Shown here piece by piece: positions 10,013-22,400 of a stretch of 64,000 nt of DNA (positions within the stretch are counted from its first letter, which is position 1; the number at the start of each line of letters is the position of its first letter). Source of the stretch: Melanocharis versteri (lineage: Eukaryota; Chordata; Aves; Passeriformes; Melanocharitidae); NCBI GenBank assembly GCA_013397845.1, contig VZTG01001081.1:593286-657285 (forward strand). The letters run 5' to 3'. Below the pieces are notes generated by a model, which saw only the letters and a program-made list of their open reading frames with translations, was not told where the DNA came from and ran no database searches. Position numbers and translations under genes: made by a program.

Positions 10013-12740
10013 GGGTGGCTCCTGCTCCCTGCTCAGCATCCCACAGCTCCCGGGGAAATTCCACGCTGGAGCTGCTCTGCAGCCAGCTGGCCTCCCCTCT
10101 GTCCCAAGGTTCTTCTTTCCATGTGGATTTCCACCTGCCTAGGTGGATTTACACCACCAAATGAGGTGGAAAAGCAGCAGGAAGCTTCATCCTCATCCCA
10201 GCTCCAGAGAACAAGGTCCTGTAACAGCGGATGGAAACCACAGCCCTGATTTCCTTTGAATTCCCGTTTTCTCCTTTAGGAAGCAGTGAAGCTGAGCGTG
10301 CGGGAAGAGGGAGGCTCATGGCCTTTCTGACTCCTCCCTTGCTTACATGGAGTCCTGCTCCCTAAAAACACACTTCCACTTCCCTTTGGATGCTGAGAAT
10401 CCCCCTGGCAGCCTGTGGGGATTGCGGTCCAGTGCTTTAATTCCTTGGGATTGATCAGGGCTGGAAAACTCCCTGAACATCCACCTGGGTGTCCTCCTTG
10501 GCAAGCGGGACAAAGGAGAAATTCCAGGGCTATCCCTGCTCCTTAAACCTCCCAAATGGGGATACCCCGTGGATCCTCTTCACAGCAGAGCTCCAGCTGC
10601 ATGTGGAGGTTGGAATATTCCTTGCTCCATCAGTCAGAGCCTCCATCCCAGTGTAGGAATGCTGGGAAGAGCTGGGATTCAGCTTTTCCCATGGGGATTC
10701 ACCCTCGTGCTTGTGCATGTTCTGCATGTTCCCTCATCCTGCTTTAGTACAATTAATTTACAATTAAATTTGGATTTAGTACAATTAAAGGATGATGTAA
10801 AGGATGTCACCGGAGTGGAGTACCTGACGGATGTGTGGAATGCTCATCCAGAGCAGTCTAAGGGGAATTGGGGTCTGGGAGGGCAAGAACCTGTTATCCA
10901 TGGTTTTATTTTCCTGCTTTCTGTTGTTTGGGAGGGGCTGGCTGACAGCAAGGGGCTCATCTCCACCAGAGCATCCTCATCCCTGAGCATTCTCAGCCTG
11001 GAGCATCCTTCCCCCCAAGGAATCCTCACCCTGGGAATTCTCATCCCTGAGCATCCTTTCCCCCGGGAATCCTCACTCTCTTACATCCTGCTGAGCTGTA
11101 CCCACTAAAACCATTCCCACTCCTTGTCCCGGGGAAAGAGACTTCCCAAGATGGATCTGTCTCCTCTGGGGGATTGAGCTTCTGGATTTCTGGGGGGTAT
11201 GGGAGCTTGGGAAGGGGTTGGATCTCTCTGGCAGAACAAGGAGGGACATTCAGGGCTGCTGTCGGCAGATGGAGGATGTTTGGATTGGCGGGAGCTCCGG
11301 CTGAACGTGGAGCTGGGCAGGGGAATGTATCCCAGGGTTGTGCTGGGGGAGGGAAGGGAAAACTCCAGAGTGTTTCAAAAATATCCCTGAAAATTAGGAG
11401 AAAATGCTTTTCTGGAAGCATGGCTGCTCCTCTCCTTCTTCTCTCTCTCTCTTCCCTTTCCCTCTCCCATTCCCTGGCACTTCCCAGCCTTGCTGGACAT
11501 GCTCCTCCAGCAGGCCATGACCCTGTTTTGGGATGATAACAAAATCTGGGAGCCAAAAAGCAGGAATCTGGGAGAGGACAAGCTCCTGACAGGGCAGAAT
11601 AGTTTCCATCTGCTGCTTTCTCCGGATAACACAGCTGGAGACGGGCGCCTGGACCACGCTCCGGAGGCTTTTCCTTGCGGCACGATCCCAAACTGACAAC
11701 ATTTTCCTAATTCCCGAAGCCAGGGTGAGCTGGTTTCTCCCTTCCAGCCCTGGAAAAGTTTAAGTTCGGCTCTTTGCCTTTCTCAACCTCTGGCTGCCAT
11801 TCCAGTTGACTAAAGGAGATTTTTCTCCTTCCCAGAGCGGCTGCTCCGGCATCTTTCAGACTTCCCAAGGCTGAAATTTGCAGAGAGAGGCTCTTCCAGT
11901 CTTGAAATACAACTTTTATTTGGGATAATAATATTTGGGAGCTGAAAAAAGCAGCTGGAATGTCTCTGCTCTCCTTTGGTGGGCACAGCTGGCCCTGATG
12001 TGCTGTCCTAAAATCACCATTTCTCACCCCTGAATATTTAACCAAAAATTTAGGATTCTTCCTTTTAGTCCAGATTTAGAATCCCTTTTTTCCTTGCCTA
12101 TGGCCTGGGGAGATGATGCTGAGTCCTCTGGGCATCAACTCCAGGGCTCCACCTTGTGCTGATGGGGCTAATTAGCCCTAAGTAGCCCTAATGATGCTCC
12201 CCAGCCACAACCACCCCGTCCCTGGAGCCTATTCAGTCCCGGAGCTATAGGAATGCTGTTTTCCAGCCTTTTCCTTGGATTTACCTCATTTCCCTGATGA
12301 TCTGGACCTTTGGTCCCGTTTGCCTTGCTCAGGTGTGTGAGGCTCAAAGGAGATGGTTCTCCCCTTAACGATCTGAGGCTCCTCCCACTGGGAATTCCAT
12401 GGAAATCCATGCGAGTGTTCCGCCTTGTTTTTCTAAACTTTATTCTTCGATTGCTAGCACTGGAAAAATCCGAGTCCCGTGTCCTGAAAAGCCTTGAGAG
12501 GCAGGGAGACAGCCTGGAAAAGGAAACAATGTAACTTTTCCCGGGACCCTTTAATTAAATATCACTGAGGTGACTCTGACGGAGGCGTCTTCCTTTCACC
12601 CACCACATTTTTATTGAATGAGTGTCTTTGAACCACTTTATCCCGGCTTTTGTCACGCCCTGACCCCGACAGCGACTCCAGGGACCACTTTTGTCCCGCC
12701 CCGGGGCGACAAACTCTTTGTTTGATTACGAGTGTCACTA
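10013..12740. other. FBLN7-ZC3H6 intergenic interval
   Basis: No protein-coding exon is recognised. FBLN7 3' UTR presumably occupies the start; weak ATTAAA signals lie at 10763 and 10784. From about 10990 to 11080 there is a short tandem motif around cctcatccctgagcatcc. The second copy of an unclassified repeat lies at 11265-11480. The remainder is unremarkable single-copy-like sequence leading into the ZC3H6 CpG island. Confidence 0.6.
11265..11480 (+). repeat. Unclassified ~200-bp repeat, copy B (intergenic)
   Basis: Partner of copy A at 8497-8715, about 2.8 kb away, same orientation, with the same CT-rich tail. It is either a local duplication or two insertions of one interspersed family. 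Confidence 0.8.
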
Positions 12741-12759
12741 ATTAATGACGCAAGGGCCG

Positions 12760-13434
12760 GTTCCCCTCACACACACCCGCCGCCAGGGGGCGCTGCCCAC
12801 AGTGCGGGGGGCGGGGGCGGCCATGACGCAGCGGCGGGAAGGGAGGCCCGTTCCCGCTCCCGGTGCCCGTCCCGGTGCTCACCAGGCGGAAGCCACCGCC
12901 CTTTTCCCCCTCTCCCTCCCTTTTCCCCCCTTTTTCCCCCCCCATTCCCGAGGGACGCCGCCATCACGTGACGGGCGCGGGTCACGTGACGCAGCGCGCC
13001 GCGAGGCCCCGCCCCCTTCGCGCGCGCACGGCGGCAGCGGCCGAGGGGAAGCGGAGGAGGGCGGGGCCCTCGCGTGACGTCCCAGCGAGATTGACGGGCG
13101 TGGCGGGAAGCCAATGAGCGGGCGAGACGCCGCGGCTGCGGCCAATGCCGGAGGGCGGGGGGCGGGCCCAGGGCCGCGGCGGAGGAGGAGGAGGAGCAGC
13201 GCGGCGGGCGGCGGCGGCGTGAGGGGACGCGGCGACATCGCGGCCCCGGCAGGCTTGGAAGATCCTGNNNNNNNNNNNNNNNNNNNNNNNNNNNNNNNNN
13301 NNNNNNNNNNNNNNNNNNNNNNNNNNNNNNNNNNNNCCTCCCTCCTCCTCCTCCTCTTCACCACACCACAGCCAGGCACAATGGCCTTTGAAAGCCTGTT
13401 CTCCAAACCCCCAAACCCAGTTCTTGACCCAAAC
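12760..13434 (+). promoter_or_regulatory. CpG-island promoter and 5' UTR of ZC3H6
   Basis: Dense CpG sequence. Two palindromic CACGTG E-boxes lie 18 bases apart at 12965-12970 and 12983-12988, the second inside a full GTCACGTGAC (12981-12990). A CRE-like TGACGTC is at 13075-13081 and a CCAAT box at 13111. An assembly gap of 69 N (13268-13336) interrupts the 5' UTR. Confidence 0.75.
13268..13336. other. Assembly gap (69 N) in ZC3H6 5' region
   Basis: A run of N lies between CpG-rich promoter sequence and the CT-rich 5' UTR. It may hide part of exon 1. Confidence 0.95.
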
Positions 13435-16400
13435 ATGCCCGACTCTGACAGGCAACATGCAGGGGACGAAAGGTCGAGTAACATTCTTCTCTCTCTCCGC
13501 TTCTCATAATGGTGGTACTTAGTGGGGTGATGCTGGTAATGATGATGATGATGCTGATGATAATGATGCTCTGTTAATGTGCCTGAGGGGGTTAACGATG
13601 TTTTTGGGGGGCAGGTCACCTTCAGGCTGGAGCGGGGTGGTGGTGGTGGGGAATGCAAGGAGGGGAGGGGGGTGTCACTGCATTAAAAGTGCATTTTTTT
13701 AGCAAGGTTTTAATTTTTCCTTTTGGAATGCATGCGTTTTTACATCTTCATTGATTTATTCTGGCTGGGAAGGGGGGCTGTTTGCCATTCTTTCCATAAA
13801 TTGCACTTTCCAGGGGGTGTCTGTTGAATGTCACCATTGTTCTCTGTCTCAGGCAGGAAAGGGTGTTCCGAGTTGGGCGGGTTTTTTATTTTTGGCTGTT
13901 TTTGTTGATACCACAATCTCTCACTAGAGCCATATTTAACGTCATTTTCTTGCCAGATTCCACCTTACACATTTAACTGGATCTTTTTTATGCAGATTAA
14001 GGGCTGACTGACGTTATCTTTGCCACCTCTCAATCCCCATGCGCAGAAACCCAGAGTCCTGTTCCTGGTGAAAGGACCTCTGTTCCTCCCTCCCTCCTTC
14101 CCTCCCTCCTTTTCTCTCCTGCAGCTGCTGGAAATTCAAATCCTTTCTCCAGGCAGCCCTGGCCTTCCTAACTAGTTCCAAAAATACTGTGCCAGGGTGG
14201 CAGTTACCAGTGCTTGAGCCTACATCACCCCTGAGCATTCCTGACACAGCTGCAGGAGTTAAAAACGCCGGGGTTTTGGGATTCCCAGAGCTTGGCCTCC
14301 CCCCACACAGCTCCACAACCCTTTGTGGTACTTCAGAGGACCGGAAAACACTGGGAAAAACCCAAACAAACAGACCAAAAAAAAGGCTTGTGGATAAATG
14401 CAAAACTGTTTCCTCGCTGGAGAAAGAGTCCCAAGTTCTGTGGTACAAATTGGAAAGTGGTCCCAAAATGCTCCTGAGATTTAGTGCAAGGGTCAGGGCA
14501 GAGCCCAGAGCTGCTGGTGCTTGTTTTCCCCTTTCTGCTCGTCCTTGGGAAATGCTCCTGGGATTTAGTGCAAGGGTCAGGGCAGAGCCCAGAGTTGCTG
14601 GTGCTTGTTTTCTACTTCCTGGTTGTCCTCGGGAAATGATCCCTAAAATGGGCCTGGGGTTTAGTGCAAGTTCAAGGCAGAGCCAGGACCCCTGGTTCTT
14701 GTTTTCCCCTTCCTGCTTGCCCTTGGCCAAGGGTGGAAGTTGTGTCATGCTCTCTTTTCCAAGCCGAGTACACACCAGGAATCCACTGGGATCTCTGGAG
14801 CTGGGCAGAGCTGTGCCATGGAGTTCCTGCAGTCAGGCTGTGGCTTTTGACTGTTTCAGGGGTTGAAAATATCTGGAGTTTGCAAATCCTTGAGGACAAG
14901 CCCGAGTGACTCCGGGTTGTGCTGGGAGCAGAGTTTTTCCAGCTTGGAGTTCTCATCCTCTCACCAACTGTTCCCACCAGTACAACCAGTTGTGACACTG
15001 GTAATTGTGAAATAGAGCCAATAAGTGCCACCTAACAACCTAATTAATTTTAATTTACAAGTGTTGCTTTATAATGTTTTAATTTATGAGGTGAAGAGCA
15101 ACCATACACACGACCTGGGAGATCATAACTTGTATTTTTTATAAAACTTTAGCTCTTTAAAATAAGTTAATTCACTTCAAAAAAGGCCCAAGTCCCAAGA
15201 TCTTGTGTTACATCAGGTGTGCAAATGTAGGACCAGTAAAACCAGTTCACTACAGGGAACACCCGTACTGGGAACCTCATGATTCCCAGTCAATTTGTGC
15301 AGCAGGAATTCCGTTAATAGTTTGATTTGAGCTGAGCTGTTGAATTATAAAGAAATTACTTAGTAGAAAATAATTTTAAAAATCCCTGTCTGGCCACACT
15401 TTGAATATTCCAAGGTGAAAAGTTGTTTAAATGCAGTTTTCTCAAGCTAGGAATGTTTTTAATTATTTTAATTAGTTTTAGTTAATTCCTGTTGTTAACA
15501 CTATTTTGGTGATGAAGGGTCTGAGCCTTCCAACACAGGGGTACTGGAAATATTTTTCCTGCAAGGATTTCGGGAGGATTTCTTGGTTCTATGTGGGTAA
15601 ATCCATGGCAGGGTAAGGAAAAAGTTGGAGGCAAATTTATTTACACACAAATCAAGGCCAAATTTAGCTTGGAATTAATTTACTTTCACTTTTAACTGCT
15701 CCCAGCCACCCCTCTGCTTTTGTTTGATTTTCCCAGTGAAAATTCTCTGTTATTTGCAGTTATTTTCGTTATTAATTCCTAATTTCTTTATCAGCACCTT
15801 AGTATCAAAATTTGGGGAAGTTTAGCCTTCAGAGAATTTTAACCTAAAGTAAAATAATTTTTAAATTAAATTATGTGGAATGAAAATGTAAAGACTTCAA
15901 TAATGTTTGAGGGTAAAGATTGCCAGAATATTTCAGAAAATGCATCCTGGGTTTGGATCTTGGACTTAAGGAGCTTCTAGAGTAAATCTTCTTTGGGCAT
16001 AAGAAATTCTATTTTTAAGGATGACCTGAAGTAAGGTCAAGGAAGGGGAGCTAAAATCCAGGTTTGAAGATTAGAAATGAAATTAAAATACCAGAATTGG
16101 GTTTTTTTGATTCTCCCTTCCCAAATATTTGTGCAACTGCCCAGTGATTTCATCAGGCTGCTTTTCCCTGGAAGTTCATTTGGCTTCTGTGCCTTTCTGA
16201 TCCATTTGGGAGACACTCTAGGAATCCACTCAGCCAGTGACAATATTTTCTGGGATTGTTTTCACATATCTATTGAGCCCCAAGTATTTGGAGATTGTGG
16301 AAGAGGGCGAGAACTTGCGAAAGGGAGAGGTTCTGCTCTCCTTTCCTGGTGCACAGCTCCAGTTTGGGACTTACATGGGAATAAAAGCAGCTAAACCAGA

Positions 16401-19400
16401 AGAGAATTCCTGCCTTGGCACTTCCTTGAAAAATAACTTATTTTCCAAGAAATGGTGCATTTTTGATCGTTATCTTTTCAGTCCATATTTATCCAGTAGT
16501 TGGTTTTTTTCCTTCTTTTTCCTTTTCTCCCCCTTTTTACATTCTGGAAGCTTAGTCATGGGAAGATGCTTGGATGTTGTGGAAAGAACTTAGGGATTAG
16601 AGGACTTTTGTAATCTTCCCTCTGCCATGCAATCCAAGGGATTGTATTACTGAGACTGGTTTACCTGGAAAGTTATTCCAGTCCTGGATGCATCCCAAAA
16701 GTAGAAATCCATTAGTGTAATTCCCAGAGGAACTGAGAAATGGGAACAGCCTTGTTCCCAAGGAGCATGTTCAGTAGGTATTTTATGGAAGAGGATATTT
16801 TAATTGATCCTTGAGGGAATGAGTTTAATTGATGTTGTCAAAACATAATTGGATTTTTGGGATAGCTGCAAGTGTTTCAGGAATATTAACATTCCAGTTT
16901 TATTTTATTAATGTAATTTCAAGAAATTCCAGGTCATAGAGGATTCACGTCTTCTCCCTGGTATATCCATTTATCCCAAAAATCACAGCTTGGGTTTGCT
17001 TTGGAATTCTTAACCACTTTTTTTCAGTGACAGGTGAGCCGGATAATAACATGGAATTTTATTGTCTTCCTGGTTTTCCTCTTCCAGGGAAGATGGAGAG
17101 CTGGAAGATGGGGAAATAGATGATGCAGCCTATGAGGATGTGAAGGAACACGGCTCAAAAGGGGAGGATAAACAGAAAAACGAGAAAGGCCACCGGAAGT
17201 CCCGGAAAAAACGCAAAAAAGAGAAGGAAAAGAAAAAATCCAAAAGGAGAAGACGGGACAAGCATAAGGTTAGGAAAACCCCCAAAATTTTGGAAGTGCT
17301 GATTTTATCATGGGTGTCTAGGACAAGAATCCAAGGAATTGGAGAAGGAACTTAAATGGTTTTATTACCATTAATACTTAAACTGGTCTTAAATGTTCAA
17401 AGTTAAGCCCAGGTCATGGAAGCTGAACCAGAGGGTTTTGAGAGTTTTTAGAATAAGAGGCACAATGTAAATTTATCATTTTTGTGCTTATTATATTCAT
17501 GGAAAGAAGATGATTCCTTCGAAATTCCCAGCTTTTTTGTTCTGTTTTCCAGCATAACTCCCCTTCTAGCGATGACAGTTCTGACTACAGCCATGACTCT
17601 GACATGGAGCGCACGGAAAGGCCCCACAAAAAAAGCAGCAGCTCTTCCTACAGGGATTATGATTCCTCCTTCAGTCAGGTAGGAAGTTTGAAACTCATTC
17701 CTCAGGTCTTCATGGTCATGGAGGTGACTTTCCATGAATACAAATATAAACAGTATGGGTTTGGAAGTTTGGCTCCATCCCAGTGCTTGTTCTCCCAGAT
17801 TTCTGGAAGCATTTCCAGTTCTCATCTCCCTGAGGAGATTCCAGATGTAAAGCAGGATCTGTGGTAGAAAATAAGCCTGATAGCAGTTTTTCCTCCATCG
17901 GACCACAGGACTTATGGAATCTTTATTATTAAGGAATCTTTTTATTGCCTGCACTAGATTTAGGCTGGACTCAAAGGAAAGAACTCTTGAAAAACCGCTT
18001 TTCAATATCTAAAGTTGATTCTTCTTTTTGGGAGCTCAGTTTTCTTGGCTTTTCTCAGCCTGTGAATTAAAATTTTTAATTTTTTCTGAATAACTGATTT
18101 TTCCTGTAGTATTGATGCTTTTTTGAGCAAATCTGGTAATGATAAAACAGCCCCAGAGCAGTTTGGAGGGATGGGGTTTGGAAATATGGAATTGCTGCCT
18201 AATACAATCCCTTTCCTTACAGCATGGACACATGTCAGGGAATTACATGAGTTCCCAGAAAATGCAGCATAAAAAAAATGTCAAAAGTAAGGAATATGAC
18301 GACTACAGTCATTACAGTGATGAAAACTTTGGGAATTACAATGAGGAGGAAAAGGATGAGGATTTCGCTGACCAGCTCAAACAGTACAGACAAGCTAAAG
18401 AGACTTCCAGTGGGGATTTGGGACCTCCATTCCCAAAGGAACCAGTGAAGAAACAGGGGATGAAAGGAATCCAGAAAGGTAAGGGAAGTTTTGGTGGTGT
18501 TTTGGGATGGAGACCTGGGTGAGGGAAGCACCAGGGATGGTTTTCCTGGAATATTTGGGCTGGTCAGAAATAACATTTCCAACAGCAGAAAGGGAAGGAT
18601 TTAATTTATTCCATTTTTCTCTTTATGATGCCAAGAGAGAACCATTTTCCCTTAATTCCTGTGATCCTTTTAAGAGGTTGTCCCTATTTTTCAGGCATTT
18701 CCCAACGAGGGAACAACTACAATGTTGGAAGAGGGCGTGGAATGCAAAAGAAACTGAAGCGCAAAGATCGCGGGAGGGGCAGAGGTGGCAATAAAGGATC
18801 CGATGGCTTCCATGAGGTACCTGCAATTCCAGTCCTTATTCCCAATATCTTCATCACCAGTGCTCCAAATAGGAGCTGATCAAATGTGGATTTTTTTCCA
18901 GGATGGCAAACCAGTGAAGAAATGGGTTAATATGAGCCAGGAGTTCATCAACCAGCACACGGTGGAGCACAAGGGCAAACAGATCTGTAAATACTTCCTC
19001 GAAGGGAGGTGCATTAAGGTAAATTTAATTATTTTTTAAATTACTTTTTAGCTGATTTAAAGCAAACTTGAGTGTTGAAACTCAGTATTTTGATTTCTGA
19101 TATGCTGAGGATTTCCAGATGGAATTATTTGTGGAAAAACATACCCTTCTGTTACACATTCTAAATTAAATTCTATTAAAAAATTATATTTTTATGATTA
19201 TATTCAATAAGAACATCCTTAACTTACCCTGAGAATGGTAATGTATCAATGACATCACATCTCATAAGTCTGGAATCTAAACAGGCAGCAACTTCTGAAT
19301 ATATTCAATCTTTTCCTGCTATTTTGGGAACTTTAATGGAATTGCTTTGTGGTGGTAAACTTTAAAAAGTGGGATTGTTAAAAAACACAACCACTGAATG

Positions 19401-22400
19401 CTTCCACTTTTATTTGGTTCCTTGGGATTTAGAGGTGGAATTTTCTGTTTCTTTCCCAAATGGTGGAAATAAAAGTGAAAATTATTGAAGATGTTGTGTT
19501 TCTTGCTGCCTTTAAATACCTTTGGCTCAGATGAGTATTTGCTGCCACCTCCATTTTTAGAAGGGACTGAAAGAGCACTTGGTGTCTTTTTCAGGAAAAC
19601 AAATCCTAAAAAAATACCCAACCCTCCATCCAGCAAAATAATCCTAATGGATAACAGAATATATGGAAATAATTCAGTAAAATATTAATTCAGTGCCTTT
19701 TTAATGCAAATTCCCAGGTGGAAGCAGAGAACAAGGATTGTTTTCTGTCACCACTCCATATATTCCTTTGAATTCCAATCTAGGAATTTCCTCTATGTCC
19801 AGACCCTCCTCCTGTTCACAGTTTTTATTGCTTATAATGGAATTTAATGTTGGTAAAGATGAAAAATTTAAATTCAGCTGAGGAGAATGTTCTTCTACTC
19901 TGGAATTAAATTTCTCAGCATTTCAGATGGATAATGGCTTTTCCCTGTTTTTTAATTTATTTATAGGGAGAACAGTGTAAATTTGATCATGATGCAGAGA
20001 TTGAAAAGAAAAAGGAAATCTGCAAGTTTTACATCCAGGGTTACTGCACCAAAGGAGAGAACTGCATTTATTTGCACAATATCCTTTAAAAATATTTCTG
20101 GATTCAAATGAAATTTTAGTTTCTATTATTTTATTTCTATTTATTTTGATATAAGTGATTTTTAAAGGTGTCTATTTTTTAAGAGACTCTACCACTGACT
20201 GTATAGATTAATTACAAGATTATTCTTTTTCTCAAATACTTCAGAGGAAAAAATAAATATAAAATGACTGATTTGTAACATTTTCAAATATAAAATCCCT
20301 GGCATTTTAGATATATTTATCCACACTTTTAAGCCCCGGATCTGTTCCTCTTTGTTATTATTTTGGTATTTTCTTCTGGAATTGAAACCTTTCCCTTTTT
20401 AATCTCAGTTTGAAAATTAAACCCGAAGGCCACAGAAATGTAATTTCTAGGAGAATTTTAAATGGAAGTAAGAGGCAAGTTGGTTATTAGCTTCCAAAAT
20501 TCCTACCATAAAGATTAACTCCTGGTGAAGAATTGAGGGATAGCTGCCAGCTGGATTTTATAACCTTCCCAAACTGTTAGGAATCCTTAATTCCTTCCTC
20601 ACATGAATTCCCCTGCAAGTTCTACCACACGGGAGCAAAGTGTTATCAAGGAGATAAATGCAAATTCTCTCATGCGCCTCTGACTGCGGAAACTAAGGAG
20701 CTGTTGGATAAGGTGAGCGATCTGGATACTGGGAATATCGGGATTGCTGCACTCAGGGTGGGGAAGGGATGGAGGAGCCTTTTCCATGTGCTCTGGGAAA
20801 TCCTGAGCTCTGGTTTATTGGGATATTCCCTCTCCAGTCACTGCCCACCAGGACTTAACAGAAAAGGGGTGGGAATCCAACACTAAAAGCATGAGGAATC
20901 TTGGAACAACTCCTTCCATTCCTGTTTGAAGGAAGTGGACTTGTGGGAAATTGTTCCTTCCTGAAATAGAGAAGTATTTTCTTGGCTGGGATTTGGTGTC
21001 CTGGAAAACAACTTCCAAAAACAGGTTTAGAATCCTCTGGGCTGGATGTCAGTATCTAGCAGTATTGTAGCAGATAACAGGAAAGTTGTTTATGTAAGTA
21101 TGGAAATGATATTTCAATAAAAGGCACAAGACTAAATTGATCTGGAAGGCTGATGGAATGTTTGCCACATGGCTTTGTTCCAGGTTTTGAATAACGAGGA
21201 GGAGCCCCAAAATGAAGATGAGAAGGAGCTGGAGGAACTCCGGAAGCGGGGCATTGTTCCTCTTCCCAAACCCCCCCCGGGGGTCGGACTCCTGCCAACC
21301 CCCCCGGAGCAATATCCCTTCTCTGAGTCCGACATGGAAAATTACCAAGATCCTTCAGGAGATTATAAGAAAATCCCATCTCTTTTTGAAATCGTCGTGA
21401 AGCCCACTGTGGATTTGGCACACAAAATTGGGAAGAAGTAGGTGTTGGAATTCTGGGGAGAACTTTCCTGGATATTTATTGCTTAATCTTTGATCATTGT
21501 TGTGGGATAAGTTAACGATCTGTCTGATATTTGATACCAGAATTATTTCATGCTTTTCATAGAAAGGAACTTAGGCCTGACCTTCCAGAAGTTGGCTCTT
21601 GGTTTGCCATCTCCATCTGCAGGTGGAGCAGTTCATTCCCTGCTCCAGTCTTTTTGTAGTTGGCTTTTTCTTGGGCAAAACATGGAGATGAGCAAATACT
21701 GGAAAAAATGTGTTTCTGGCCAAGCTAAGGAATGTGGAATGGGTGTAGTTGGAAAATCGTGCTCCTTTGGGAATTTTATCCAATGTCAGGTCAAATAAGA
21801 GTGGGAGTAGGAGGAGTGAGCCAGCTGTTGGTATTTGTAGGTCCACAATTTGATTCCTTGATTTTCTTCTGTTTCCAGGCCACCGACCTTTTACAACAGC
21901 GCATCGCCCCCACGGCCGCCGTTCCAGGGCAACGACCCACATTCCCAGCACATGTACAATCCAGGCTCGAGTCCGGGGCCAGGTCCTGGCATGTCCCAAG
22001 GACACAACGGGCCCCCGATGCACCCTGGTTCTCCTGGGCACCATCCCTGCGGAGGCCCCCAAGGGCCGGGAATGCCGCAGAGCCCCCCCATGCAGGGCGT
22101 GCCCCCAGGATACATGGGCCCACAGAACCAGACTGGAATGCCCATGCAGGGGCAGCAGGGTGGGCCACCTCTCACCCCGCCGGGGATGGGAGGATCCTAC
22201 AATTCCCCCGGAGTGCAGGGACACATGGTGAACATGCCAAGGGACAATCACTGTCCCCCGGGGCCACAGTACCAGCAGATGCCCGGGGAGTACGAGCCCA
22301 TGCAGAACCCGGCTGACTTCTACGACAACTATTATTCCCACCAAGCTGTACACAACTTCCAGCCAGCCAATAATTCCGGAGGTAAGGACGTCTGCTGGAT

